Shown here: positions 22,151 to 35,102 of the stretch, one piece after another | Layout of the letters: every line of letters begins with the position of its first letter | How positions within the stretch are numbered: position 1 is the first letter of the stretch | Source: Sympetrum striolatum | Lineage: Eukaryota; Arthropoda; Insecta; Odonata; Libellulidae | Reading direction: 5' to 3' | Length of the DNA stretch: 64,000 bases | Assembly (NCBI GenBank): GCA_947579665.1 | Contig: OX388352.1 | Span: 33,660,216 to 33,724,215 of the forward strand | Translations under genes and position numbers: made by a program | Notes under the pieces: generated by a model | Seen by the model: only the letters and a program-made list of their open reading frames with translations | Told to the model about the DNA's origin: nothing | The model's database searches: none

Positions 22151-25100
22151 CGACTACTTGTCTGTTGGCGGTTATATGTGGAGTCCTTGAAAGTTTTCCT
22201 AAGTTCTAAAGAAGGGAGTCAAATAAATTTTTTCATAATCAGTTATTGACAAATTCCAGATATTGAATATGTTTTCTCTGTCCATACGATCTTGAATTCA
22301 GTATTTGGCCATAAAGGAGGTTTTTCAAACATATGTCTTCGTATTCAATAGCACCTAAGCCTAGATAGATAATGAACTTTGAGGTTTTCTCATTGAAGTT
22401 TACCTAAGACCGGTTCTAATGCAACATAGCATATTAAAAATGTGTTCAATTAATCACCCTACTTACTCTGCAACTACAATAAAAATTTGTTGATCTTCTT
22501 TTATAATCTTCGGGTTATGAAATAAAAGAAATATTTTCATCTTTTTTTCCCTTTTGAAGTAATTATTCCTCATTTAGAATTGAAATTTAGTAAAATTTAA
22601 TAAAAACGCGATACCGTATGCTCATTAACCGGTAAGGTTGCTTATGCTTATATATCCGATTCTTATTCTGCGACGATCTCAGGTGAGATATTTGATTAAG
22701 AAAAGCATTGTATTGACATCGCACGAGTCCATAACACCCGTCGGTGACTCTTCCCAGAGTAATTCTCTTGACCGTCAATAATCCCAATTGAACGACGTCA
22801 ATTAAAGTGCAGGTTATGACAAAAACCGCTTAATTAAATAAAAGGAATGTTCTAGATTTGTCCACGACGGAGGAAGAAAGGCTTCAGGAGAAGTTCTTTT
22901 AGATGACTCGTTTAGTTAAAATCCTTGGGACATCCGCTTTCGAAAAGAAAGAATGTGCTTCGCAAGAGTTAGACACAATACCATCTTATAAACATTCGAT
23001 AAGGAAAGCTTGCGATGAAGAATGAGCGCAAGAAACATGAATGCGTAAGCGTCTATGCCCTCGTTGCAGATTAAAGGAGATATCTAGACTCCTCGGAAAT
23101 GGATATTGTTTGAATTTAAGAAGATTTTTCTGTATTGATTCCGATCTGTATAATCGCAAATTAAGTCAATTATCTTACTTTCGATTGTGTAGGGATATTT
23201 CAGATCAAGTTGAAATGCGATAAAAATAAGTTTTGAAATTGATCTTCTGAAGTTAAATCTAGTATAGCTACATCTAAAAAGTAAAATTTATTTGAGATGA
23301 ATTAGTTCTTTTCCTCGAAAGGTTTTTATCTCTATTTCTGAGATTTGATGTATTCACAACATCATCAGGTGCAAAAAGATCAAATGCTGGAGCGTTTACT
23401 AAAAAAAGGGAGGGAAGTAAAAGGGGAAGTCATATTTCATTGAAAGGACATGGTGAATAGACCACTTTGATACACATAAATTGCTTAAGTTTAATTGTGA
23501 AAATAACTTCATATACTATATTTTTAATATTTCTCTCTATTTCGATGGTCGTCTTTGTTAGAAAAGTAACCTCAAATCTCTTATGTGCAACGGCAAAGAT
23601 CAAGTGGACCTTCTTAAAAAGCTCGAATTCACTGAACTTAGTTCAATGGTTGCGATGGCATATAGATAGGTTAGATTGAAGAACGAGTCGGTGAGATGTA
23701 AAATGCCCCACGAATCCTTAAAAAAACAAAGTATTACACCGACCGTATTTCGCCAATCACTGAATTAAAAATTACCATTTCTCCTCTTCCTTCATTCCTA
23801 CTCAAAATTCTTTAATGTGCACGAATTAGAAAAAAAATAATCTTCCACAATCTGTACCAATCAAGATTTCTAACTGACGAGAACTCGATTATCGACAACT
23901 CTCTATACGTAATAACTTGCATATTCTCTTCCTTACCCCCTTCTCCACCTCTCAAATGACTCACTAAGACTCCCTCAAAACGTCTCTCTTTCTCTTTATT
24001 TGTGAAAAAACGCATAAAAATACTAATACATCTTCATTCAGTTTTACAGTTTAATTAAAATTTGATCGTTACAGTAACCAAATTTTTGCATCGCAATTCA
24101 TCCCTTGCAATGGCAAAACCGCTGATTCCACTCTTATCTCAGCTGTTAAGATTCATCGGTCCATGTGGTTCAAAGACAACTGGTGCACCGTCTCAAAACC
24201 TAAAAGGAATATTCAGAGTGGATGCGATAGTATGGACAATTTATTTACTTTAGCCGTCCGTCGTCTCTGAGATTAGTTACGTCGATGAATTCCTACCTGT
24301 TGATGTATCCTATAAGTCATTATATGCCGAGGTTGTTGCGAGAATATTTAACAAAGTGCAACCACGAGTTTCTACTTTCGCGAGATTTCTATTATTATAA
24401 TTAATTGTCTACCTTGAAGAAAGCTCATATTTCCCCTCTAATGTCATTTCCCTAACTTTACGGATATACTAACTACCTCACCTTTGTTGTTTTCTTATTT
24501 TAGCGTGTTTATCAGCACCACTTGTGAGTACAACTTTAAGCTTCTTTAAGTTAGTTTTTAAAGAACGAAAGGGATGTAAGATACAATTTTAATTTTCTTC
24601 ATTAAGGGTCACCGCAAGGATAAAGTAATTCGACGTTTCTGCAGAAATATTATTTTCGTGAAAGATAAGAAATTTTTGTTTATCTTTGCAATCTTAATTA
24701 TACCTCACATTTTGCTTTTTTATTCGGAGTATTTTAATTTATTTCGCGACAAAATTATTCTATATAAGTGTAAGTTATAAGTTCATCTATTATCCACGTG
24801 CAGTGACTGTCCATCTCGGACAAAGTGTAGCCTCGCTGGGTGCAAGGGCATCTCTCCCGTACTGAAAGCGTAGCCCCACCTTTTCTCGGAATGGATTCCC
24901 CTTTGCTATCTTTAGGTATCTGGCCCTATTTGTATCAATTTAACTCTAAGGTGATACCGATTAAGGCTTTATTCAAGAAATCTGCATTTAAATTTCAATT
25001 CAAATTTTAATCCACGGTCGAATGCATTTTATGCACGATCAAAAGATGACGTATTGTTTAGTAAGCACTAGGGTGGAGCGTTTTTCCACTTTTTTTTTTG

Positions 25101-25419
25101 TCGAAATGGAATACCCGCCATTAGTGGCCGACTTGCATGAACAATACAAATATAATTTTTTTCGAAATCAAGAAATACCTTCTGTGAGAATTTTTCCCTC
25201 GATATTTCAAAAAAAACATCGAAATTGTCATAATTTGTTTTCGGTTAAAACGACAATATTTTTGCGTAAAAAGATGTCACTTGCATAAAAAGGGATCGCT
25301 AAGCCTTAATATTCTATTTAGATTCCTCTATAGGAGGCTGATATTCCTCCTAATCTTCGAAAATGACACTTCTAAATAGATTCGAATAAATGAGGCTTTA
25401 CTTGGTGGTATTCCATGAC
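22151..25419. other. Unit-conserved stretch without a recognisable gene (B)
   Basis: Counterpart of 3455-6719. It contains the crossover junction at 23308-23315. No coding region or RNA gene is supported. Confidence 0.5.
23308..23315. other. Inferred unequal-crossover junction inside unit B
   Basis: At 23307 B carries T like C (A has C at 4610). At 23316 B carries C like A (C has T at 42173). Upstream, B and C agree against A at many sites, for example AAGTCAATTATCTTAC. Just downstream, A and B agree against C, for example TTTCTGAGATTTG against TTGCAAAGATACG. The switch point is therefore within these 8 bases, unless later gene conversion moved it. A few sites further right still group B with C, which suggests small conversion patches. 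Confidence 0.75.
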
Positions 25420-25526
25420 AAAAGAAGCGAATTGACAAGGAATAGATTTATTTATATGCTACCACAGAGGAAATTATTACAGACGACCCACGGATTCGAT
25501 GCATAGCATCATCTTCAGGAGCATAC

Positions 25527-27048
25527 TGTAGCGGTTTTTCCCATCCGGTCGCTACATCCTTTATTTTTTTGATTGCCAATAACGTCTTTTTCTTTTTTTT
25601 GGGTTCTTAGTATGTTTTTTTTTGTGTGTTTTATTCTTGTTAAATACAGATGCTATGAAAGTGTTTATTATTCTTTTTGTGTGTATTGAGTGCGGGTGCC
25701 AAAAGTCCTGGCAAGTGCGTATATATCGCGTGTGTTTTGTCTTGTCGAACAGCAGAAAGCTAACCCCCTCGCTCGAAGAAGTCCGCGGAGGGGAGGGTTG
25801 TGAGTGTGACCGGTGCTCCTTTTAAAAAGGGCGGACGCTCTCTATCGCGAGCTTTTTTTTAGCTCGAGCACTCAGTCAGTCAGTGCATACCTCTATGGGT
25901 CTTGCGCCCTGTCGACCTAAATACGTCAGAAGAGACGAGGAGGACTCACCATCGCAGCGCTGTCTCTCCCAATCAGCAGTTTCTCACCTTGGAAGCAGAT
26001 TCCCCAAGTGTGGGATATACCCGGCCGCATTTGAGCCGCAGGAAACTGCAGAGGAGAGGATTGTGCGTGTGACAGTGGACTTCTTCCTCAATATCGACGA
26101 GGGCGATATTCTAAGACCTTTTAAGCAGACCATGAGGTCGTACAGTAAGACTCACCTGACGTGACTGACTTAACTAGTGTTTTGGCGAACTATCAGTTCC
26201 ATTGTTGCTTCGCTCCTGTTCGGAGCATACAATTTCAATCGTAGTGTTCTTGTACATGTATTATTTTGGGGGGACCTTTGTTGAGATATTTGTGTGATAG
26301 CTGTTTTGGGAGCTATCTGTAATATTTTGGCTTTGATTCTGTTCGGAGCATTCAATTTCATTCGCGGCATTGTTGTGTATGTATTATTTTGGGGGAAATA
26401 TTTGTGTGAGATATTTCCGTAATGGCTATTCTGAGGCTATTTATTGTCTTTATATATCTATCTTTGATTTTGCTCGTGATTGAGCCTGGTTTTTTTGTGT
26501 AGCTTAGTGTGTGCGCGTCCTTTCTTTTGGGGGGTTTTGTGAATTTTGTATTTTTGGGGTTTACTGTTATTGTATCTCTGTCAATTAAACGCAATAGTAG
26601 TAGTAGTAGTAGTATTGTTAAAAGTGCTTCGACAGCTTAGGTCATTTCGCACATTGGCTCCCACCGGGAATCGAACCCGGGACCGCTTTCACCAAACGCA
26701 AACGCGCTGTCCACATGACTATCCGGGAGCCTTAAACGCAATAGTTGGTCCAAAAGAAAAAGATTGTTATTGGCATTCCAGCGTAATCGGCGTCCCTTCC
26801 GGAGTCCCGCTGTGCGCATGCCTGATAACGGGTAAGCACGATTTTGTATCACCCGAGGAATGAGATAATTTTAGGCTCGGCCCACGGAATCCTGCGAGCA
26901 AAGCAAACAGATTCATTATTTTTTTTTACGGTTCATCCTATGACCAGCTATCCCTCTCCGCGTTCGCGTAAGCTCGGAAGGGGATTTTTCTAGTGTGCGG
27001 TTCCAGGCACGTGAGCTAGCCGGCGAAGTTTGGGCCGGAATCATCATA
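25527..27048 (+). mobile_element. Solo LTR, copy B, containing a SINE
   Basis: Same LTR as 6829-8189 and in the same flanking ATAC site, so it was inherited through the duplication. The terminal CA has become TA (ATCATCATA). It is interrupted by a 134-bp SINE plus a 13-bp target duplication at 26585-26744. Confidence 0.8.
26598..26731 (-). mobile_element. tRNA-derived SINE private to unit B
   Basis: 134 bp flanked by a perfect 13-bp target duplication TTAAACGCAATAG (26585-26597 and 26732-26744). A has that 13-mer once and no insert. On the minus strand it opens with GGCTCCC and closes the tRNA-like head with GGGAGCC, so a seven-pair acceptor stem is retained. The T-arm and B box read CCCGGGTTCGATTCCCGG. 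The A-box-like region is TAGTCATGTGG. A tail body and (TAC)n run follow. Together the target duplication and tail show retroposition; a functional tRNA is unlikely. Confidence 0.9.
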
Positions 27049-27684
27049 ATACATATAAAAAATTTTTTATAAAATATATAAAATATTTATATACGGTGAG
27101 TTTTTATACGTATGCACCTGAAGATGATGCCATTCATTGAAACCTTGGGTCGTCTGTAACAATTTATTCCGTGGTAGTAGCATAAATAAATCTATTCGTT
27201 GTCAATTTGCTTCTTTTACTTCTAAATAGGTTTTAGAGTTAAGTTAAACGTTTAGTTAGATCCTAATTTAAATTTCACTTCGAAAATTTGGTCATATAAC
27301 AAGCGCTTTCCAGATTAAATGCAGTTAAGGATAATGGGGCAACTCTTTAACAGAGATCAGGGGCGTCACTCAGAGAGATGGCCAAATGTATGGATCCAGA
27401 AAAATTTTAATATTTTGGGTGAAACTTTTTTTTAACAAAATTTGTATATATACTATTCATAATCAATAAATGTTATATTCTATCAAGCAGTTTGACATTC
27501 TTATTGTCACTTAAGTCATTCTTATGAATTCATTTCCTTAGGTGGGTCATCTCTCCCGGAATAACCTTATATATCAAATTCTCCAAATCTTCATCATTGA
27601 AGCCAACGTCGGATGTAGGATTCCCCAAACGTTTTCGAATTTTCTCTGTCTAAAGCTTATTTTTTCCACACATACCTAAGTGCT

Positions 27685-27870
27685 TCATGATGTTTCTATT
27701 CCACCTGTCTTCGGTCTTCTTCTTGATCTTTTCACATCACTAGGTGTCCTATTGAGAACTGCAGATATCCAACGGTTATCGCTTCTTCTCGCCAAATGGC
27801 CAGTCCAATTTCAGGCATCTTACCATATCTATTGTCTCGGTAACTCCAGTTACCGTCCTCATCCAGGTGT
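27685..27870 (-). pseudogene. Degenerate LINE reverse-transcriptase C-terminus (B)
   Basis: Copy of 8826-9010 inherited in the duplication, with the same frameshift and the same ARRSDNRW and RRRPKTGG motifs. An 82-codon open frame at 27732-27980 in another frame is not the original coding frame. Confidence 0.7.
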
Positions 27871-29129
27871 TGCCTTTCCTTTATCTTCTTGTAATACAGA
27901 GTATACAGCAATCCTTGCTCCTTTGCGATGTCTAAAGTTGCTGATTTATTGCTGCATTTAATACCCATGGTTTCTTCCATAGGTCAAGACAAGTAGAATG
28001 CATTGGTTGAAGACCTTCAAAAACATTACGGTTCTTTGCTGTTTGAGTTACTTCGAAGGTGCTCCTGCTAATTTAATTCTTCTGTATGTTTCATTAATAC
28101 TATTATCATCTACTGTTGTTACAAATAAATGTAAATATCCAGAGGTCTCTCTTTTAGTGATACTATTACTTGCGTTGCGGTAGTATTATACCTTACCTTT
28201 GTTTTTGTTAGGTATTTCCTGAACGCTATTTCCTGTCTCGCTCTGTTTAATTCTTTAAAGCTTGAACTTAGAGCTTCTGAGTTTAATGCAAACCAAAGTA
28301 TAACGTTTGCAACAAGCAAATGTGTGATATACTAAATTCACGAGAAATATTAACCTTTATATACAGGATACAACTTTCATCCATCTTTCCCAATTGCCAT
28401 TGAATTGAAATTTCTTACGACGTATCGGCCTTAGCGTGTAACCGCAAGAATTACAATTCCCCAATATCCCGATGTTTCCCTTAACAGTTCATTGCGGGGG
28501 CCGATGTTTGAGGACTTCCTGGCAGGATAGAGAATTTAAAATCTCGTAGGTCCTAGAAAAAGCGGGCCTCTTTATGATTAATTAAAGGAATATCACAGAA
28601 TTTGCATGAGTTCAAAGTCAGATGGGTCCAACATCTTTCAATTGAAAAACCTCGTGGCCAATTGTAATAAATTCTTGAATCAGTCCCCGATAAACTGAAT
28701 AAGTAAACCTGTCTTGTGAAAAGCGGTCATTAATATATTTCGCACATTCATTTTACCGTTTTGGAAACCATGATTCTTGAAATTAAGAGGTATATGGTAC
28801 CTTATACTAGGTCTTTTTTCCTTACAGTGATATGATCATGTTTCTTTAAATATATGTTGCTAAGGTAATGGTCAGTAAGTATTACATAAATTTAAAGATA
28901 ATTACAAAGAGAACATCAGATATTTTATATACTTCGTTATCAATTGAAAGACTTGCTTAAGTATTTATCAACTGCGTTAATTTTGGCCAGGAGTGTATAT
29001 AGTTTTTCATGACACCACATATTCGCGTGTTGCAATTCATCAAATTCATTGCTTCGCTTCTGAATTGAAGACGTATCATTGCGTGGGTTATTTGGGCTTG
29101 TGTATCATCGTTCGGATTTGGTCATAAAA

Positions 29130-30760
29130 ATGCACAGAAAGACGGATCTAATCAGAAAATCTTTTGACCCACAAGAGAGCGCCAAAATGAAATGTACATA
29201 TTGTAAAACATTGTTTGCAAGCAACGTCAAAAATCATGAAGTGCACGTCAAACGCTTCTGATAAATTCCAGGAGATATCAAGAACCGTGTAAAAACAAAT
29301 CTCATCAAAAAATATAGTATATTGATTAATGAAGGATATTTGTGGCATCCCGGAAATAGATACTAAAATTAAGGAAGCTGTGGATATAATCAGCGAAGTA
29401 AGAAGCTCAAATTGCATAAGTACTTGGTTTTCAGATGTTCAAAAGGGCAAAGAAATTTTTATCACTTAAAAAAACCCTGCAATAACTCTATTCGCATATA
29501 CAGCTATTGATCTGGAATCATAAATTTCCTGCAAAAGTGCCCTGCAACAGATAGCAATTGATGAGAATCTTAAGAATCCGTCCCTGAGGCTTCGTCACTA
29601 TACAAAAACGTATATTTTCCGAAGACTTTTGGATTTTTTAAATTAATCTTCTAGACGTTCTGAAACCATTTAAAGACATGGAAAACGATGAGCCAAGGCT
29701 TAGCAATGTCTACTGCATCTCTATGAAAGAGTAAGACATTTTTGTATGATCACAACTGAATTTACTGATGGTCTCCGTAGCGAAATAATAAATTTACTTA
29801 AAAAGAGAAAAGATATGGCTGTGACAATGGCCCATTTGGCAGGTAACTTTTTTGATCCTTCAAGATTCCTGACTGGAACCATCAGAAATTTTTGATATTT
29901 TCGAAATTGTTTATATTCTCGTCAATTCACATCCTACCTTTAGCGCAGAGAATAAAGCTGAATTTCATTTCAAAATGGCAACCTACATGACGGACGAAGG
30001 TATGTGGAAGAAACCATACGTCATTTCAGTATCAATAAAACTTTCGCCTCTAATTTTTTGGAAGGGAATATGCCCAAAAACAAAAGTCTCACGAGTTGCC
30101 GTAAAGACTCTTCCACTTCCACCTACATCTTTGGCGACGGAAAAAAGTTTCAGCACGTACGGAAATATTCATAATCTAAGAAGAAACCGATTGACTAATG
30201 AGACAGCTATGAAACAAATTTTCATAAAGCACAACTTGAAATTACTGGAAACCGAAAGAGCTAAAATTTCAAGCGATCATCTCTCGATAACTAATGAGGG
30301 GATAAAGGAAGTTGTTACACCTGCGGGTGTAGATGAGATCATTTCTTCACTCATTTCCAACGAGGAATCAGATGTAGAAGGCGTAGTGGAGAAATTTAAA
30401 GACACAGTTTCAGACTTCAGACCAATCAAAAACGTATATGATGGGCCACTTTGGTTCCTTTGCATTTGTATCGAGTTTTATGAATCTTTAGTGTTGTGCC
30501 CTACAGAATATAATTTATCTACAACTAATACAGACAATAATTTAACAACAAATACTACAGATATGGCTGTAATTAATGCCATGAAAGTGATATTGCCCAT
30601 GATTGAAAAAATAATGCTTCTTATTTATAATTTACCGAAGAACTTTTATACCCTTTTATTTAATGCATCTAAGCTACGAAACGAAATCGTTAAAATAAAA
30701 CATGTTTCATCAAAATTAGAATGGAATGTCGAAAAAAATGTAACTGCTGTTTGTTTTTAA
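29130..30760 (+). pseudogene. hAT transposase relic with a 261-codon open frame (B)
   Basis: Same relic as in A. The finger-like part is better here, with KCTYCKTLF and NHEVHVKRF, and ends at a stop near 29261. The dimerisation region lies in an open frame at 29975-30760. That frame lacks the T insertion of A. A B-only change (TTCAGACC against TTATCC in A and C) joins it to about 100 further codons of TTNTDNNLTTNTT-type sequence that do not look like transposase. The long frame is thus a by-product of an indel in B rather than an ancestral gene. Exaptation cannot be excluded from one copy, but A and C do not share it. Confidence 0.7.
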
Positions 30761-31381
30761 TTTTACTGTTTTTAATCCTAAATTGATCCCCTATTGTATT
30801 AGATAAAAAACCACTATCGAAATGCTGAAAATGTAATGACATATTTTAAGACGTTTCTGCTATTCGTTGTAAGTGGTATTAACATTTTTCTCCACCCTTA
30901 CCTTGATAAAACTGAAGGATTCCTCAGCGTTCATATCCAATTAAATAATTTGCTTTAAAATTCAGGACAACCAGTTAGAAGTGGCTGAGATAATTTTGTA
31001 TCTAATACTAATATTATTATACTTATCATAACTATTACATGAAATAACTCAATCCATTTGGTTCTATTATTGGCTCTATAAAATGACAAGTCAGCAAGAT
31101 TAGCGTGTTTGAGACCACTGAGTATTTACATGTGATTTTCAACGCCTCATATTCCTCATTGGGCATAACTTAGAAATAATATTACGTCAAATATTTAATT
31201 TTTTTCTTGAATACCTATTACATGGAAGATATAATGAATCAGTTTATATTATCTATGAATAATATGGACATAAATGTTTAATTTAAATTTCAATATGGGA
31301 ATAAAATGTAAAAAACGTTCGAATGAAAATAACGGTTTAAAACGTCCGAATGATAAAAAAAGTTTTCTTCCCATCACTACT

Positions 31382-31595
31382 TATAGTACAATTATGTTGA
31401 TTCACCTTCCTCTCAGTAGATGGAGTCTCTCATATGTTATGAGACAGGGGAACTTGAGGGGAGCAGAGAGTCGACACAGCAATCTTGCGCGGCACTTTCA
31501 GATTGGGCTAGAGCGCTGCCGGAGCGAAGTCGTCCCTAGGAACTTGGAGAAGTAACTCATTGGCGATTGAAATGGATCATTTGCTTCCATCTCAG
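31382..31595 (+). promoter_or_regulatory. Putative core promoter and 5' exon 1 (B)
   Basis: Same arrangement as in A: TATA at 31382, initiator A at 31415, donor after 31595. The upstream ORF ends at the same internal TAG as in A. Confidence 0.5.
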
Positions 31596-31712
31596 GTAAT
31601 TAATTTCTTTTAACCGTAAATTAATCACTGCATAGCAGGACAAATTGCCTCGTACTTTTATGAAGTCTGTTATTGAAAATTTAAATTAAGTTATTTTCCT
31701 TACATTTTACAG

Positions 31713-31856
31713 ATGAATGTGACAATGGAATCATTTGATGTGAATCCCGAGACGGAAGCTATGGTAAGTTCTTTGGTTATGATCATTATATTCATATCTA
31801 TAAGTTTCTCATGCTGCTGTCAAATACGATTTGTGGTGGACCGTACGGTACGGTAA
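31713..31856 (+). CDS. Alternative coding exon 2 of the small membrane gene (B)
   Basis: Same 47-codon frame as in A with no substitutions seen. It has the same acceptor, the internal GTAAGT donor after codon 17, and the stop supplied by the MITE (starting at 31851). Confidence 0.5.
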   Translation: MNVTMESFDVNPETEAMVSSLVMIIIFISISFSCCCQIRFVVDRTVR

Positions 31857-32389
31857 ACTCCCGTTCATCCGAATCGCGTTTATCCGAAATCCGATTTATT
31901 CGAACAAACGTTTCCGAATGCACCTACCCCACCCGCAACCACCAAATACGATCGCGACTCATCACTTATTTGCTCGTGACACCTCTTCATATGTGTACAT
32001 ATTCAATAAACCACTTATATTACGCGGCTCACATTGTCGCATTGGCATTTAATAAAATTAAAAATCCTATTGTTTTACCTCTGACAAATAAGGCGGATTC
32101 TCTGTAAGAACTCAAAATAAACCAGCTTCGTTATTCAGCATTTAAAATCTTTGACTTTTCAATCATACTTTGACGCCTTTATATTGCGTCAACACGAATT
32201 TTTCAGTCAAAAACATGCAGGCTTATTCACAACGATATCAATAGCATTGTACGAACTTACGTTTTACGCTCATATTTCGCGGTATTTGCGCAGTTCGGGG
32301 TGTTTCAAGCAGGACTTCAATTTATCCGAAATTTTCGTTCACCGAACCGGCCGCCCTCCCGATCAGTTCGGATGAACGGGAGTTTACTG
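31851..32389. mobile_element. Pogo/Tigger-type MITE in the gene, copy B
   Basis: Same element, site and length as copy A. It differs by a handful of substitutions (for example ATACGATCGCGACTC against ATACCATCGCTACTC). Confidence 0.8.
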
Positions 32390-32449
32390 TACTTTACTTA
32401 AATTTTTGATGGTAATAGGAAATTAAGGAATTTTCCTTCTAATTTACAG

Positions 32450-33862
32450 ATGAATTCTACATTGACAACATTTAAGATGAGTCCCCTGGCGGAGGGTGCG
32501 GTGGCAGTGTTGGTTTTGATCATGGCATTTGCAGCTATTTACATCTTTTTGGGCTGTGTAATTCGAATTTCAGAATACCTGCAGGATGCTCGAGGATTAA
32601 TCCCCGGTTAGTGATTAATTTATTTTTCAAGATACATTAAATTGTTAAGATACATTTTATGGCCTACGCAGGTTTTCTTTCGCTAGATCGTAATTCATTC
32701 CGTCAGTAACGATAAAGGTGATCATAAAAGCAAACAGGAATTATTTTAAAATTTTGATCGTGATATGTAGGTGTTGGCGTAAAGCTGATTTGTATTGAGG
32801 GCCAATTGTAAAAAAATCGGCCCAAATCATTTGATTGACATAGTAACTGTTATATATAATAATAATTATAGTCAAATATAATTTGGAATCGTTTTTATTA
32901 TCTTCAATTCTTATTGATTACTCATGAGATCATCATATTGGTATCCTAGTCATAAAGTATATTTTAAACTATTTAGTTAATGTTCATGTTCAATATAATA
33001 TTTCAATATTTGAGTAGAGTGGAAAAAGGGATGGATTATGTAGTTGGTTTATTGTACTTATTATCGTTCCGTTCAACAACTATAAAAATATTTCACCCAA
33101 TGAATTATCGTATTTGTAAATAAACCAAATCTTTTCATCAACGGATACATTCCCGCTCGGTTACATGGAAAGCATTACTTGAGGGAAAAACTGATTTTTA
33201 TAAAGGATCTGCTTGCGTAGACACTGCTGAGGATAAAAAAACATGGCCTTGTGACTTAAAAACAAAATATCAATCTAAAATCGTTTAAAACGAATGGAGC
33301 TTAGTAATTTGGACACCAATTTTATATAATAAGGAAATATTTAAATAAATGGTTTTCTTGGTGGTGGGATTTTATTTTCACATGGGCAATATATGTAGTT
33401 AACCTTAAATCAAAGAAACTAAATAAATCGAGAGTTCCAATTTTTTTATTGGTATTTAAAAAGTAGCTGAGAAACATACTTGAATATCGCCTATGCTAAA
33501 TGTAAATAGAATCATAAATGTACAATTCAATTATTTACATCTGAAAACACCATTTCTAATGTACTACCTGTTCCTTGTAAAATGTGAAAATTCTAAGCAA
33601 ACATTAAGCTCCTCGAAATGCAATTCAGTGTCCCATAATATATTCGAATTTTCTAGAGAATCAAGTAACGTTTCAGTGGCCCTTTTATGCGAACTATTCG
33701 TACATGTGATTTGTATCAAAGCAGAAATGTAATATTTCAATTTCTTCTTTCCTAACAGGAAGTTCCGAAATTAATGCTATTGAAGAGGCGCCTGATACCA
33801 ACGAAGATGGACTGCACATCTCCGCCGAGGGTCGGGCAAGATATGTTCCTCGAGGAGGATAG
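32450..33862 (+). CDS. Small single-pass membrane protein, exons 3+4 (B)
   Basis: Exon 3 is 32450-32606 and exon 4 is 33759-33862, with the same phases and junctions as A (donor CCCG|GTTAGT). The product is 86 residues and differs from A only at residue 51 (Thr to Ile, ACC to ATC). The exon-4 stop is at 33860-33862 and AATAAA at 34023-34028. Near identity with A reflects the recent duplication rather than selection. Confidence 0.6.
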
Positions 33863-34197
33863 AGTCTACAACCTCGTCAATCAAATCTTCAACATCCTCA
33901 TCATGCAATCCTCTTTTCCTTCACGAATTTATTCTCACACCTGATTGTAGACAAAAATGTCAGTTTTTAATTCGAAAATAACTGTTTATTTTCAATTGCT
34001 TTAAAATATCAATTGATAATTAAATAAACAGAATTTATTTTTCAAAGACTCTATTTTGTTGTAAACCATAGATTAACGAATGTTGATTTCTTGTGAGAAG
34101 GTTAATTTTATGTGAAGTTTTGAATGTTTGAAATTTAAGAAATTCAATAAATTGTAAATTGAACATAGATTGTTCCATATTCCCAAATATATTTCAG

Positions 34198-34240
34198 CAT
34201 CGGTTGCTGGAGCTGCAGCTTCTTATCAGCAAATGATGAG
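34198..34240 (+). CDS. Candidate alternative exon 5 (B)
   Basis: Identical to 15341-15383 with the same acceptor and donor. Confidence 0.4.
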
Positions 34241-35102
34241 GTAACTATCAGCACCATATTACCGTGCCTGTTGATCATAGAGTAGTGGGTTGTTTATCTT
34301 GATTACTTTTCATCTGAGCCTGATTGCTTATCATAAGAATAATGATCCAAATAATTTGCACTGTTCATTCGATCTGCTAAAAAGAGTATTCTACTGTTAG
34401 AACGTCCCATGCATATATTGTAAAATTTACTTCATTTTCATTAACTAAATGTGTGCCGTTTACCGATCGCCAGGGAGTCATAACATACTTTTTTAGTAAT
34501 TACAATGCAAAAGGAAACCGATTATCGGATTAATGTAAATCTTTCCTCGTAATTGTATTGCTGAAAGACTTGTCATGTTGGATACAATGAAGCTAGGTAG
34601 GCAAAAGATATGTTACATGCTTTTGTTGAAGAATCAATTGAAGAAATGGAAAATTTATAATAAAAATATGTACAAGTAGAATAAACATAGAAATGTCAAA
34701 TTGTGAAAGTCGTAAAATGGCATTAGTTTTTCTCTAAATATATGTCCACCTTGGATAGAATAATGATCGATTTAATAATAACACGCAGCAAAGGCAGCTT
34801 ATTTAATTCATTGTAGGTCATTCATATTTGATACTATGGATACAGCCAAATTATTGCAAGGTTCCTGAATGTGAAACTAGGATTTTCAAACAAGGTGGTT
34901 CTCGTTGGAGGATTGATGCAATAAGAAAGACGTAGAGCGATTAATTCATATTAACAATTAATTTTTTATCGCGATGTAGTCGGCACAAATATATCAAAAT
35001 TGAATAAGAACTACTCAGACTGCATTCATTTATGGCATGCACTATTCAACTCTCCGCCATCCAGCATTCTTAAAGGGTGAGTATCTCTTGCACAGCAACT
35101 AA

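Larger units (their letters stand above)
25420..27218. mobile_element. Foldback element 2, copy B, split by a solo LTR
   Basis: Same arms as in A. The interior holds the LTR, which in turn holds a SINE, giving three nested layers. Confidence 0.78.

Noticed and set aside
26637..26863. Possible functional tRNA gene on the minus strand
   Set aside because: Acceptor and T-arms look good, but the block has a SINE tail and body plus a 13-bp target duplication, and the A box and anticodon region do not fold cleanly.
27732..27980. 82-codon minus-strand ORF in B
   Set aside because: It overlaps a LINE RT remnant in the wrong frame; the RT-like motifs are in another frame and A does not keep it.
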